DNA from: Proteobacteria bacterium UBA7447
GTDB lineage: Bacteria; Pseudomonadota; Gammaproteobacteria; Arenicellales; UBA868
DNA length: 27,722 nt
Assembly: GCA_002477475.1 (NCBI GenBank)
Contig: DLPX01000086.1
Location: 5,725 to 33,446 of the forward strand
Direction of reading: 5' to 3'
Shown: piece by piece, positions 1-8,413 of the stretch
Position numbering within the stretch: the first letter of the stretch is position 1
Layout: each line of letters begins with the position of its first letter
Notes under the pieces: model-generated
Databases searched by the model: none
Told to the model about the DNA's origin: nothing
Seen by the model: only the letters and a program-made list of their open reading frames with translations
Position numbers and translations under genes: made by a program

Positions 1-2807
1 CCTGATGCGGTGGCGGCAAGCGAAGCGGAAGGCGATCCCAGCGCCTCGGTTACCAGAGTTTCCTGTTCCTCGAGGTGTTTCTGATAATACCCCACGGCGG
101 GTGAGGCCGAGGCGTCACGGCTTACGTGTTGAAGACGTTGGCCTTTGCGTAATGCGCGTGACAGGTGATTCTGGATTCGGTGCCAGGATCCCTGATTGCG
201 GGGCTCCTCCTGACACCAAACTAGGGTTTGACAGTTGGGATACCCGGCGAGCACTGTCTCGAGCTCTTCCTGGGGTATGGGATACAACTGCTCAAGCCGG
301 ATGATGGCTGTCGTAGCGTCTTTGCGGGCGATTCGCTCCTCATCGAGATCAAAGAAAACTTTGCCGGTACAAAGGACTACCCGCGTCACCGCGGCCTTGT
401 CTTGAATTGACGTGTCATCTATCAGGTTCTGAAAATGCCCCTGCGTCACATCGTTGAGAGAAGAGACGGAATGGCGGTGGCGCAGCAGGCTCTTTGGAGT
501 CATCACAACCAGCGGGCGCCGCAGTGGTCTGATCATTTGCCGCCGCAGCAGGTGAAAGAACTGGGCAGGGGAGGTCGGGACACAAACCTGCATGTTGTTG
601 TCGCCGCACAATTGCAGGAACCGCTCGAGTCGGGCGGAGGAGTGCTCTGGGCCTTGACCCTCCATCCCATGGGGCAAAAAGAGTGTCAGGCCGCACAACC
701 GCTGCCATTTGGCTTCGCCGCTGCTGATGAACTGGTCGATAACGACCTGAGCGCCATTGGCGAAATCCCCGAACTGCGCTTCCCAGATGGTGAGTGTCCT
801 GGGTTCCGTGGTGGCATAACCATATTCAAAGCCCAGGACGGCCTCTTCTGACAGGAGGGAGTCAATTACCAGGAATTTGGATGGATCGTCGCTGATACTG
901 CGAAGGGGAACATAGGGCTGACGACGCGCCTGATTCTTCAATACCGCATGCCGATGTGAGAAGGTGCCCCGTCCAGAGTCCTGGCCTGACAGTCGGACAG
1001 AATATCCGTCCTCAATTAAAGAGGCATAAGCCATGGTTTCGGCAAAACCCCAGTCCATCGCGATTTCCCCTTGGGCCATCCGGGTTCTGTCTTCCAGCAG
1101 TCGTTTCACCCGACGATGTGGCTCAAATCCTTCTGGAAGGGTAACCAGGCGCTCATTTAGACGCACGATTGTTTCGCGGTTGATAGCGGTCTTGGCCGGA
1201 TCTGTCCACTTTGCACCAAGGTAAGGAGTCCACTCGACTAAAAACCGCGACTTGTCAGCATCATAAGCTGGGGGATAAACAACGCGTCCTTCATCAAGGG
1301 CGTTTCGATAATCCGCCTCCTGGGATTCGCTCTCGGCTTGGGTGAGAGTGCCTTCGGCAATCAGTTTGTCGGCATAACGCTCACGCGTGGTCGGCAGAGC
1401 CCGGATGACCCGGTACATTGACGGTTGTGTGATGGCGGGCTCATCCGCTTCGTTATGTCCGAGTCGCCGATAGCAGATGATGTCGATGACAACGTCTTTG
1501 TGAAAATGCATGCGGTAACGATGAGCGAGTTCCACCGCAAATATCACAGCCTCGGGATCGTCACCATTGACATGAAAGATCGGCGCCTGGACCATCTTGG
1601 CGATCTCCGTACAGTACGGTGTCGACCGCGCATCTAGCGGGTTGCGTGTCGTAAATCCAATCTGGTTATTGACGATGACATGAATCGTACCGCCCGTAGA
1701 AAACCCCCGTGTGTTCGACATGTTGAGCGTCTCCATCACGACACCCTGGCCCGCAAAGGCCGCATCCCCGTGAATCAGCACCGGCAGGACCTGATCCTTG
1801 TCCTCATCTTTTCTACGATCCTGACGGGCGCGAACGGATCCCTCGACCACCGGATTGATGATCTCAAGATGCGAAGGATTGAATGACAGCGCCACATGAA
1901 CGGCGCCGCCCGGCGTATCGACATCCGCAGAAAAGCCTTGGTGATACTTCACATCACCGGTGTTGATTTCGTTACCTGTGGTTTTGACCTTTCCCTCGAA
2001 TTCGCTAAAGAGATCTTCAGGAGATTTACCGAGGATATTGACCAGGACATTGAGACGTCCCCGGTGCGCCATCCCGATGACAACTTCTCTGATCCCCGAC
2101 GCTCCCGAAGTCTGAATCAACTGCTGCAGGGCGGGAATCAGGGTCTCACCCCCTTCAAGGGAGAAACGCTTTTGACCGACGAACCGGGTATGCAGATAGC
2201 GCTCGAGCCCTTCTGCTGCCGTCAGGCGCTGGAGCAGGTGTTTCCGAACCTCAATCTCAGGGCGGGGACGGACTGGGTCTGTTTCAAGCTGGCTTTGCAG
2301 CCAACGTTTTTCTGCCGTGTCCGAGATGTGCATGTACTCGACGCCGATGGGTCCGCAGTAGACGTCCTGGCACAGATCACGAATGCGCCCTAAAGAAAGT
2401 GTTTCGGCGCCGAAGGCGAGAGATCCTGTGTCAAACACCAGCGGAAGGTCATCCTCCGAAAGCCCCTGGAATGAAAGATCAAAGTCTTTGGGAGTAGATG
2501 GATTCGTGATGCCCAGTGGATCCGTATTGGCGATATTGTGGCCACGGGTCCGGTAGGCATTGATAAGTCGTAACACCGCGGCTTGCTTTTTGCCAGAGTC
2601 TTGGGCCTCCTTCGGATCCGAACCCTGGGTGAGTTGACTGGACAAAGCCGGTTCATCGGGCAAACTGGCGAAAAAACTGGCCCAGTCCGAAGAAAGACTG
2701 CTTGGGTCTTGCTGGGATCTGGCGAAGAGATCCTCAAGATAGGCGCGGTTTGCGCCCGAAAGAGATGCTCGGAGGTGTTTTGGTCTCTGACCGGTCTTTT
2801 TGCTCAT
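1..2807 (-). CDS. sucA: 2-oxoglutarate dehydrogenase E1 component, partial (3' end beyond left edge)
   Basis: Thiamine-diphosphate-dependent E1 subunit of the 2-oxoglutarate dehydrogenase complex (TCA cycle, cytoplasm), decarboxylating 2-oxoglutarate and passing succinyl to the E2 lipoyl arm. I checked the whole frame codon by codon: 935 codons are open with no stop or frameshift, and the gene leaves the window before its stop. The N-terminus has the family's LSGANRAYLEDLF segment. MAHRGRLNVLVN lies near residue 246, the ThDP/Mg motif starts GDAAFAGQG near 347 and ends NNQIGFTT near 380, and the C-terminal part has CQEEPRNQGSW and ASASPAVGY. E. coli SucA is 933 residues, so little is missing, probably only the end of a low-complexity Ser/Ala tail. 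The ATG at 2807 has an in-frame stop upstream but no clear ribosome binding site. It lies downstream of dut rather than sdhCDAB. sucB would be expected just beyond the left edge. Confidence 0.95.
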   Translation of the reverse strand, partial: MSKKTGQRPKHLRASLSGANRAYLEDLFARSQQDPSSLSSDWASFFASLPDEPALSSQLTQGSDPKEAQDSGKKQAAVLRLINAYRTRGHNIANTDPLGITNPSTPKDFDLSFQGLSEDDLPLVFDTGSLAFGAETLSLGRIRDLCQDVYCGPIGVEYMHISDTAEKRWLQSQLETDPVRPRPEIEVRKHLLQRLTAAEGLERYLHTRFVGQKRFSLEGGETLIPALQQLIQTSGASGIREVVIGMAHRGRLNVLVNILGKSPEDLFSEFEGKVKTTGNEINTGDVKYHQGFSADVDTPGGAVHVALSFNPSHLEIINPVVEGSVRARQDRRKDEDKDQVLPVLIHGDAAFAGQGVVMETLNMSNTRGFSTGGTIHVIVNNQIGFTTRNPLDARSTPYCTEIAKMVQAPIFHVNGDDPEAVIFAVELAHRYRMHFHKDVVIDIICYRRLGHNEADEPAITQPSMYRVIRALPTTRERYADKLIAEGTLTQAESESQEADYRNALDEGRVVYPPAYDADKSRFLVEWTPYLGAKWTDPAKTAINRETIVRLNERLVTLPEGFEPHRRVKRLLEDRTRMAQGEIAMDWGFAETMAYASLIEDGYSVRLSGQDSGRGTFSHRHAVLKNQARRQPYVPLRSISDDPSKFLVIDSLLSEEAVLGFEYGYATTEPRTLTIWEAQFGDFANGAQVVIDQFISSGEAKWQRLCGLTLFLPHGMEGQGPEHSSARLERFLQLCGDNNMQVCVPTSPAQFFHLLRRQMIRPLRRPLVVMTPKSLLRHRHSVSSLNDVTQGHFQNLIDDTSIQDKAAVTRVVLCTGKVFFDLDEERIARKDATTAIIRLEQLYPIPQEELETVLAGYPNCQTLVWCQEEPRNQGSWHRIQNHLSRALRKGQRLQHVSRDASASPAVGYYQKHLEEQETLVTEALGSPSASLAATAS

Positions 2808-2856
2808 TCGGCAGGCGCGGTCAGCGCATGAGTTAACTGCTTAACCGACAAGAAGG

Positions 2857-2884
2857 AGTATAACTGATCTATGCGTGATCCGAA
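2857..2884 (-). promoter_or_regulatory. Possible sigma-70 promoter for sucA
   Basis: On the minus strand a TATACT -10 hexamer (2857-2862) is preceded, after a 16-bp spacer, by TTCGGA (2879-2884), which keeps only three consensus positions of the -35. The site lies in the 116-bp gap between dut and sucA and would give a leader of roughly 40 nt. Sequence match only. Confidence 0.4.
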
Positions 2885-2923
2885 TGTTTGCGCGTCTCTC
2901 GCACTGAGGAAATTGGGCCCCGC

Positions 2924-3379
2924 CTAACGTGTCCCGGTATGGCCGAATCCGCCGGTCGACCGCTCACTCTCCTCGAATGCCTCGACAACGTCAAATTGGC
3001 ACTGCAATACTGGGACCACAACGAGTTGGGCAATTCGGTCACCCGGCTGAATATCAAATGGCGCATCGCTGCGGTTCCAGCAAGACATCTTGATCTCTCC
3101 CTGGTAGTCACTGTCGATCAGACCCACGAGATTTCCCAGAACGATCCCGTGTTTGTGGCCGAGACCAGATCGTGGAAGCAGTATGGCTGCGAGTGATGGG
3201 TCCGCAATATGCAGGGCGATCCCGCTCGGGATGAGTTCGCACTGACCCGGTTCCAGTATTAAAGGCGCGTCCAGACAGGCCAGAAGATCGATCCCCGCCG
3301 ACCCGGAGGTCGCATAGTCAGGAAAAGGGAACTCGCTGCCAATACGGGGATCGAGAATTCTAAGCGGAATGTTGTTCAT
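2924..3379 (-). CDS. dut: Deoxyuridine 5'-triphosphate nucleotidohydrolase (dUTPase)
   Basis: Hydrolyses dUTP to dUMP and pyrophosphate, keeping uracil out of DNA and feeding dTMP synthesis; the family acts as a trimer in the cytoplasm. The 151-residue product has the five dUTPase motifs in order: YATSGSAGIDL (22-32), LPRSGLGHKHG (68-78), GLIDSDYQG with the catalytic Asp at about 89, the PGDRIAQ motif, and the glycine-rich C-terminal arm GGFGHTG. Length equals E. coli Dut. I chose the ATG at 3379, which gives the expected MNNIPLRILDPR start; a TTG at 3400 would add seven residues. The start lies 20 nt inside the end of coaBC, so translation is probably coupled. The coaBC-dut order is conserved in gammaproteobacteria. 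Confidence 0.95.
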   Translation of the reverse strand: MNNIPLRILDPRIGSEFPFPDYATSGSAGIDLLACLDAPLILEPGQCELIPSGIALHIADPSLAAILLPRSGLGHKHGIVLGNLVGLIDSDYQGEIKMSCWNRSDAPFDIQPGDRIAQLVVVPVLQCQFDVVEAFEESERSTGGFGHTGTR

Positions 3380-4568
3380 GATATCGGTGGGCAATCTCAA
3401 GGATCAGATGTTCGGCAAGAGCAGACTTGCTATGACGGCCAAGATCAATCTCATCAGTTTTACTGATCAGGACAAGATGGTTTTCTTCGCTGCCAAAGGG
3501 GTTATTAGTTTCGTTGACCTGATTGACAGCGATGAGATCAAGGCCTTTGCGTTTCAGTTTATTGCGCGCATTGGCAATGGCCTGATCCGTCTCTGCGGCA
3601 AAGCCGACCGTGAACGGACGCTTTGGGCTCTGCGCGACTCGAGCCAGGATGTCCGGGTTGCGAATCAGTTCAAGCATGACAGATTCCGCATCCTTTTTTA
3701 TTTTTGACGCCGCTGTCTGAGCTGGACGGTAGTCTGCAACGGCGGCGACGCCGATAAAGACATCACAGTCTTCGATCCCCTTCTCAACCGCCGCGAGCAT
3801 CTCCTCGGCAGATTGGACCGGCCGATATTGGATTCCTGCCGGAGGGGTTAGTGCAGTCGGGCCGCTGACCAGAGTCACGGTCGCGCCCGCTGCAGCCGCG
3901 GCTGTGGCGACCGCATAGCCCATTTTTCCCGAACTGTGATTGGAGAGCGCCCTGACGGGATCGAGGGGTTCCCAGGTTGGCCCGGCAGTGATCGTCACTT
4001 TCGTCCCGTCCAGAACGCGCACTCCCCCGGAAGACGTCAGATGGTCCATGATTTGCCCGGGTTCAAGCATTCTGCCTGGCCCGACGTCGCCGCAGGCTTG
4101 CGCGCCTGATGCGGGACCCAACAGCTCAACACCGTCCGCCGCGAGGCGATCGATATTCCGTTGCGTCACGGGTTTGTTCCACATGCCCTGGTTCATGGCC
4201 GGCGCGAGCGCAATGGGTGCCGACGTGGCGAGGCAGACAGTGGTGAGCAGGTCTGACGCCATGCCGGCTTCGAGTCGGGCGATAAAGTCAGCGCTGGCCG
4301 GTGCAACGATGATCTGGTCTGCCCATCGTGCAATTTCAATATGACCCATACCGGATTCGGCCGAAGGATCCAGCAGGCTGTCACGCACCGGCCGCCCGCT
4401 TAACGCCTGCAAGGTGAGGGGCGCGATAAAAGCCTTGGCGGCTTCGGTCATGACCACTTGAACGACGGCCCCCTGGTCTATCAGGCGGCGGACAAGTTCG
4501 GCCGATTTGTAGGCCGCAATCCCGCCAGTGATACCGAGAACGATACGTTTTTCGGCAAGGGAGGCCAT
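3360..4568 (-). CDS. coaBC: Bifunctional phosphopantothenoylcysteine decarboxylase / phosphopantothenate-cysteine ligase
   Basis: Carries out two successive steps of coenzyme A synthesis: ligation of cysteine to 4'-phosphopantothenate (C-terminal CoaB domain, CTP dependent) and decarboxylation to 4'-phosphopantetheine (N-terminal CoaC flavoprotein domain). The N-terminal domain has the FMN-binding GITGGIAAYK (12-21), catalytic His76 in GMGHIEIARWAD, PAMNQGMW near 123-130, and Cys159 in SGAQACGDVGPGRM. The CoaB half starts near 190 with TAGPTWEPLDPVR, includes SNHSSGKMGYA, and has the conserved Lys289 in ASKIKKD. At 402 residues it is close to E. coli CoaBC (406). The ATG at 4568 has no obvious ribosome binding site. 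It is the first gene of a leftward coaBC-dut unit, divergent from rpmB. Confidence 0.96.
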   Translation of the reverse strand: MASLAEKRIVLGITGGIAAYKSAELVRRLIDQGAVVQVVMTEAAKAFIAPLTLQALSGRPVRDSLLDPSAESGMGHIEIARWADQIIVAPASADFIARLEAGMASDLLTTVCLATSAPIALAPAMNQGMWNKPVTQRNIDRLAADGVELLGPASGAQACGDVGPGRMLEPGQIMDHLTSSGGVRVLDGTKVTITAGPTWEPLDPVRALSNHSSGKMGYAVATAAAAAGATVTLVSGPTALTPPAGIQYRPVQSAEEMLAAVEKGIEDCDVFIGVAAVADYRPAQTAASKIKKDAESVMLELIRNPDILARVAQSPKRPFTVGFAAETDQAIANARNKLKRKGLDLIAVNQVNETNNPFGSEENHLVLISKTDEIDLGRHSKSALAEHLILEIAHRYHEQHSA

Positions 4569-4678
4569 GAGCAGGGAGTCTAACGGCTGACTCGGCTGGG
4601 TGGAAATGTATCATCCGGCTCACACAGGGCCCAAAAACCAAGGGGGGCGCGACCGGTCTAGGAAAAAACCTGAAAATC

Positions 4679-4687
4679 TGGTATAAA
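4679..4687 (+). promoter_or_regulatory. Extended -10 promoter for rpmB-rpmG
   Basis: TGGTATAAA at 4679-4687 fits an extended -10 element (TGn followed by TATAAA, five of six consensus bases) some 40 nt before the rpmB start. No good -35 hexamer lies 16-18 bp upstream, which extended -10 promoters tolerate. It sits in the divergent gap with coaBC. Confidence 0.55.
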
Positions 4688-4726
4688 ACGCGCCCTTCTT
4701 ACAGATTGCAATTCAGGGTGATCGTC

Positions 4727-4963
4727 ATGGCCAGAGTCTGCCAGGTGACAGGAAAGCGGGTGATGTCGGGCAATAACGTCTCACACGCGAATAACAAGAC
4801 CAAGCGGGTATTCAAGCCGAATATCCACGATCGTCGGTTCTGGGTTCAGAGCGAGAATCGCTGGGTGAAACTGCGCGTATCCCATCAGGGCCTGAGAATC
4901 ATAGACAAAAAAGGCATTGATGCCGTCCTGGCCGATCTTCGCGGCCGTGGCGACAAGGTCTGA
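4727..4963 (+). CDS. rpmB: 50S ribosomal protein L28
   Basis: Large-subunit ribosomal protein L28, 78 residues, the same length as in E. coli. It begins MARVCQVTGKRVMSGNNVSH, a near-exact family start, and continues with RRFWVQSE and LRVSHQGLRIIDKKGID. I chose the ATG at 4727, which matches the conserved N-terminus and has a CAGGGTG ribosome binding sequence about 7 nt upstream; an upstream in-frame ATG at 4706 would add seven unlikely residues. It is the first gene of the rpmB-rpmG pair, with 19 nt to rpmG. The metal-binding CXXC pair found in some L28 proteins is absent: only one Cys is seen, at position 5. Confidence 0.97.
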   Translation: MARVCQVTGKRVMSGNNVSHANNKTKRVFKPNIHDRRFWVQSENRWVKLRVSHQGLRIIDKKGIDAVLADLRGRGDKV

Positions 4964-4982
4964 TCAGGTACAGGAGCAGAAC

Positions 4983-5138
4983 ATGAGAGACAAAATTAAA
5001 CTGGTGTCTTCTGCCGGGACCGGGCACTACTACACCACGACCAAAAACAAGCGTAATCAGCCCGAGAAGATGGAAATCCGAAAGTTTGATCCCGTGGTAC
5101 GAAAGCACGTCGCCTACAAGGAAGCCAAGATCAAGTAG
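4983..5138 (+). CDS. rpmG: 50S ribosomal protein L33
   Basis: Large-subunit ribosomal protein L33, 51 residues. The core is essentially invariant with the gammaproteobacterial family: RDKIKLVSSAGTGHYYTTTK, then KFDPVVRKHVAYKEAKIK at the end. There are no CXXC zinc-binding pairs, so this is the zinc-independent form. The start at 4983 has AGGAG (4972-4976) at 6-nt spacing. It is about four residues shorter at the N-terminus than E. coli L33, because the MAKG lead is missing. It is cotranscribed with rpmB, and the operon ends at the hairpin at 5184. Confidence 0.97.
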   Translation: MRDKIKLVSSAGTGHYYTTTKNKRNQPEKMEIRKFDPVVRKHVAYKEAKIK

Positions 5139-5183
5139 CTCATCGTCCCGTCAAGATACGGAGCCAAGAGAAGAAAAAAGCAG

Positions 5184-5207
5184 CCCCCGCATCGCGGGGG
5201 TTTTTTT
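5184..5207. terminator. Bidirectional intrinsic terminator between rpmG and infA
   Basis: A 7-bp perfect GC stem, CCCCCGC (5184-5190) and GCGGGGG (5194-5200), with a 3-nt loop is followed by seven T residues. An A-run at 5173-5178 gives the matching T-tract on the other strand. It lies between the convergent rpmG and infA stops, so one hairpin can end both transcripts. Confidence 0.9.
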
Positions 5208-5211
5208 GGGC

Positions 5212-5430
5212 TTAACGGGCCCGGTAGGTAATTCGGCCCTTGCTGAGATCGTAGGGCGTCAGTTGTACGGTCACCTTGTCGCCGCGCAGAATTCGAATAT
5301 AGTTTTTTCGCATCTTGCCGGAGATGTGTGCGGTCACAATGTGTCCATTCTCTAGTTCAACGCGGAATTGCGTATTAGGCAGGTTCTCAAGAACGGTGCC
5401 TTCCATTTCGATATGTTCCTCTTTTGCCAC
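5212..5430 (-). CDS. infA: Translation initiation factor IF-1
   Basis: IF-1 binds the 30S A site during initiation. The 72-residue product has the single OB-fold (S1-like) sequence with the family's near-invariant segments ENGHIVTAHISGKMRKNYI and DKVTVQLTPYDLSKGRI. Length is identical to E. coli IF-1. The start codon is GTG at 5430. A GGAGG lies upstream but at about 13 nt, longer than usual, so initiation signals look weak. A TATACT at 5474-5479 on the minus strand is a possible -10 box without a convincing -35. The gene is convergent with rpmG and divergent from the glutathione transferase gene. Confidence 0.97.
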   Translation of the reverse strand: MAKEEHIEMEGTVLENLPNTQFRVELENGHIVTAHISGKMRKNYIRILRGDKVTVQLTPYDLSKGRITYRAR

Positions 5431-5580
5431 GCGGTATCTTGGGCCTCCGCCCGATGATCAGGTTTGAGCGCGCAGTATACCGAACTTTGGTATTCTCGAT
5501 GCGCCGTCTGAAAGTGTTGAACAGCAGTGGTGTAAACGCATCCCGTTTGCTGTCATTGCAGATCGTGAGAGACGAAAACC

Positions 5581-6300
5581 ATGATTGAACTTTTTTTCTG
5601 GCCAACCCCTAACGGCATGAAGCCGTTGATCTTTCTGCATGAAGTTGGACTCGAGTATGAGTTGACGGCTGTGGATATCAACAAGGGTGATCAGTTTACG
5701 CAGGAGTTTTTGGAGATTGCCCCCAACGGCAGAATTCCGGCGATCATCGATCATGCGCCAGCAGTCAGCGAAATAGCGGTCTCCGTTTTTGAGTCGGGCG
5801 CTATTCTGATTTACCTGGCCGAGAAGACGGGACAGTTGCTTCCGCAGTCTGAGAAGGGGCGGACAGAGGTGCTGGAGTGGGTGATGTGGCAGATGGCAGG
5901 GCTTGGGCCGATGCTGGGTCAGAATCATCATTTCAATGTCTATGCACCCCAGAAGGTGGCTTACGCAATCAAGCGGTACAACGATGAGGCGTCGCGTCTT
6001 TATGCAGTTTTGGATTTGCGTCTTGCCGAGCGAGAGTACATCTGCTCAGACTATACGATCAGCGACATCGTCTGTTATCCCTGGATTGCCCGGCACGAGC
6101 GGCATCAGATCAATCTCGATGATTTCCCTAGTGTAAAACGCTGGTTTGATACCATGAGTGGCCGACCCGCAGTGCGGGATGCCTATAATCGGGCAGAAAA
6201 AATGAACGTTGGCGCGCCTGTGACGGATGCCTCTAAGAGCATCCTTTTCGGTCAGACCGCTGAGACTGTGCGCGGCGCGGTATCGAAAAAGCGTAGCTGA
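5581..6300 (+). CDS. yfcG: Glutathione transferase family protein, YfcG type (disulfide-bond oxidoreductase)
   Basis: Nu-class glutathione transferase homologue. Characterised YfcG/YghU proteins bind two glutathiones and reduce small disulfides such as 2-hydroxyethyl disulfide rather than conjugating electrophiles. The N-terminal thioredoxin fold has PTPNGMKP (8-15), NGRIPAIIDH with the cis-Pro, and FESGAILIYLAEKTG with the glutathione-binding Glu-Ser. The helical domain holds the subfamily hallmark GLGPMLGQNHHF. At 239 residues it is longer than E. coli YfcG (215), mostly by a C-terminal extension of about 25 residues. The ATG at 5581 has GAGAGACG upstream. It is a single gene, convergent with the histidine kinase gene and separated from it by 19 bp. 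Confidence 0.88.
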   Translation: MIELFFWPTPNGMKPLIFLHEVGLEYELTAVDINKGDQFTQEFLEIAPNGRIPAIIDHAPAVSEIAVSVFESGAILIYLAEKTGQLLPQSEKGRTEVLEWVMWQMAGLGPMLGQNHHFNVYAPQKVAYAIKRYNDEASRLYAVLDLRLAEREYICSDYTISDIVCYPWIARHERHQINLDDFPSVKRWFDTMSGRPAVRDAYNRAEKMNVGAPVTDASKSILFGQTAETVRGAVSKKRS

Positions 6301-6319
6301 TCCGGAGCGGTTCTGGCCC

Positions 6320-7705
6320 TCAGTGTTCTGGACTCCTTCTCGGCAGGCTTAATTCAACGCAAAGTCCTGGATGGTTATCCTGTAGGCTTACTCGGCCGTC
6401 GTGCAGGTGAACCACAGCTTTGACCAGACTTAATCCCAGACCGTTGCCCGGTGTTGAGCGGCTGGTGTCTGTTCGGTAAAAGCGATGGAAAACTTTCTCT
6501 CTTTGATCCGGCGCGACTCCGGGACCGCTGTCGCAAACCCGAATGCTGACGGAGTACTCTTGAGCTGAAAGCGACAGACGAATGTTGCCTCCCTTAGGAG
6601 TGTATTTGACGGCGTTATCCAACAGGTTGGCCAGCGCCTGAAACAGCATGTCCCGGTCTGCAAATAGTGAAATGGATTGGGGCGTCTCTACGGAGAGGCT
6701 CTGGCGTTTTCCTTCTGCCAGCGGCTCATACAACTCAGCCACATCACCTGCCAGCTCCGAGAGCGATAGCATGGTCATTGCCGTTTTGCGTGATTCGGTC
6801 TCGAGCCGGGCTATGCGCAGCAGCGCATTAAAGAGATTCAGCAGTCGGTCAGCTTCCGCTAGTGCGCCCTGCAGGGCCTGGGCGTGACCCGCGCTGGATT
6901 CGGCTTCAACGTTCAATGCTTCGAGTTTTTGCCGAAGGCGAAAAAGCGGGGTCTTGAGGTCGTGCGCAATGTTGTCACTGACTTGGCGAATCCCATCCAT
7001 CAGTTCCTGGATCTGATCCAGCATATGGTTGAGATTGCCGGATAGGCGGTCAAATTCGTCTTGCCGGGGGCTTACGGGAATACGCTGCTTCATATCCCCG
7101 GCAATAATGCGCTGGCTCGTCTCGTTAATAATCTCAAGGCGCGCCAGCATTGTGCGGCTGATGAAGAAACCTCCGGCAAGTCCCAGAACCAGGGTCAGTA
7201 TGACTCCCCAGCTGAGAGCGGTGATGATACGGCGCTGGGCGGACTTGAGTTCATGAATGTCCTGCCCCACCAGAAGCTGGAAGCCGCCCGATAGCTGAAA
7301 GCGCCGGGCGCGGGCAGGGTGGAGTTCTGGATCATCCCTGTCGCTGGTATCGAGATTGAAATTGAGCCAACCCTCTTCAGGGTTGACCTGCGGCCAGCGA
7401 CTGATGTTTCCCACGATGGGTCTGCCAAGCGGATCTGATAAGAGATAAAGCGAGGAACCGGTGGGTTGCTGGCGGGTAATCCGATCGAGAATCAGCCGTC
7501 TTAGGCCGGGTACGCCGCGGTTCTCATAACGCTCAGTGAGGGTCTGTATTTCCGTTTGGATAGCCGAGTCTGATTGGGCCGCCATGTAGCGCACGCTGGA
7601 CCAATAGATCAAACTGAATATCAGCAGTACCGAGACGGTGAATAGAATGACATACAGCAGGGCCAGCCTGAATGTTGAGCTTGCGAGAAAGTTACTCCGG
7701 TTCAC
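6320..7705 (-). CDS. Two-component sensor histidine kinase (HAMP, HisKA, HATPase)
   Basis: Inner-membrane sensor kinase, 461 residues. It has a short cytoplasmic N-terminus, TM1 at about 12-34, a periplasmic sensor region at about 35-160, TM2 at about 161-184, and a HAMP linker to about 235. The HisKA H-box is SDNIAHDLKTP with the phospho-acceptor His248. The ATPase domain has the N-box ANLLDNAVKYTPKGG (359-373), the G1 box CDSGPGV, FHRFYRTD, and the G2 box GNGLGLSLVKA. The frame is open far upstream to 7981, but that part reads across the response-regulator gene. I chose the GTG at 7705, which gives a normal N-terminus and overlaps the regulator's stop by 14 nt, implying translational coupling. 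The signal sensed is unknown. The link to a DegP-type protease suggests envelope stress. It resembles the degP-ragA-ragB arrangement known in Rhizobiales. Confidence 0.93.
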   Translation of the reverse strand: MNRSNFLASSTFRLALLYVILFTVSVLLIFSLIYWSSVRYMAAQSDSAIQTEIQTLTERYENRGVPGLRRLILDRITRQQPTGSSLYLLSDPLGRPIVGNISRWPQVNPEEGWLNFNLDTSDRDDPELHPARARRFQLSGGFQLLVGQDIHELKSAQRRIITALSWGVILTLVLGLAGGFFISRTMLARLEIINETSQRIIAGDMKQRIPVSPRQDEFDRLSGNLNHMLDQIQELMDGIRQVSDNIAHDLKTPLFRLRQKLEALNVEAESSAGHAQALQGALAEADRLLNLFNALLRIARLETESRKTAMTMLSLSELAGDVAELYEPLAEGKRQSLSVETPQSISLFADRDMLFQALANLLDNAVKYTPKGGNIRLSLSAQEYSVSIRVCDSGPGVAPDQREKVFHRFYRTDTSRSTPGNGLGLSLVKAVVHLHDGRVSLQDNHPGLCVELSLPRRSPEH

Positions 7706-8369
7706 GGAGCATGTACCCGGCACCGCGCACCGTGTGCAGCAGTGGTTTGTCAAAATCACGGTCAATCTTTGCCCGAAGGCGGCTGACATGCACGTCGATG
7801 ACGTTAGTCTGGGGGTCAAAGTGATAATCCCAGACATTCTCAAGCAGCATCGTCCGGGTAACGACCTGACCACTATGGCGCATGAGGTATTCGAGAAGTC
7901 GAAATTCCCGAGGTTGCAGAGTAATCGACTGATTGGCCCGTTGTACCTTCCTTGAAAGCACATCCATCTCAAGATCGGCAACCGCGAGTTCTGTCGTCAG
8001 GCTGCCAGGACCGGGACGTCTTCCTAACGCTTCGACCCGGGCCAGCAATTCTTCAAAGGCAAATGGTTTGGGCAGGTAATCATCGCCGCCCGCGCGCAGG
8101 CCTAGAACGCGGTCTTCAAGATCTCCCAGCGCACTAAGAATCAGGATAGGGAGGGGACTGCTCTGACTGCGCAAGGTTTCGATGATCGATAAGCCGTCCA
8201 TCGATGGCAGCATCCGATCAATAATAAGCACGTCGTGCTCTTCATCAGACGCCATGGACAGACCATCCGGGCCGTTATCAGCCAAGGTGACCACATGGCC
8301 GGCTTCGCGTAGGCCGCGGGTGATATACCGGCTGGCCTCAGGGTCGTCTTCGATCAGGAGAATACGCAC
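7692..8369 (-). CDS. OmpR-family two-component response regulator
   Basis: DNA-binding response regulator, 225 residues. The receiver domain has the acidic pair in LLIEDDP (5-10), phospho-acceptor Asp51 in IIDRMLPSMDG, and Lys101 in YLPKPF. The C-terminal winged helix (about 128-222) has LQPREFRLLEYLMRH, the segment NVIDVHVSRLRAKID, and TVRGAGYML, typical of OmpR/PhoB regulators. The start is GTG at 8369. It is preceded by a terminator-like hairpin after the protease gene, so it may have its own promoter or depend on read-through. It is followed by its kinase with a 14-nt overlap. The 11-bp repeats before the protease gene are a plausible target. No closer name than RagA-like or CpxR-like can be justified. 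Confidence 0.93.
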   Translation of the reverse strand: MRILLIEDDPEASRYITRGLREAGHVVTLADNGPDGLSMASDEEHDVLIIDRMLPSMDGLSIIETLRSQSSPLPILILSALGDLEDRVLGLRAGGDDYLPKPFAFEELLARVEALGRRPGPGSLTTELAVADLEMDVLSRKVQRANQSITLQPREFRLLEYLMRHSGQVVTRTMLLENVWDYHFDPQTNVIDVHVSRLRAKIDRDFDKPLLHTVRGAGYMLREPE

Positions 8370-8413
8370 GCCAGGATTTTAACGCTGCCATTGCTCGTGA
8401 GAAATCCGTTAAC

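Noticed and set aside
435..2393. Several open frames on plus inside 1-2807, two of them 138 and 165 codons
   Set aside because: They lie opposite the continuous, fully recognisable sucA frame, which I verified to be open; their products match no family.
7706..7981. N-terminal extension of the histidine kinase frame
   Set aside because: The segment is cysteine- and arginine-rich, lies opposite no start signal, and overlaps the response regulator; the GTG at 7705 gives a normal sensor kinase start.
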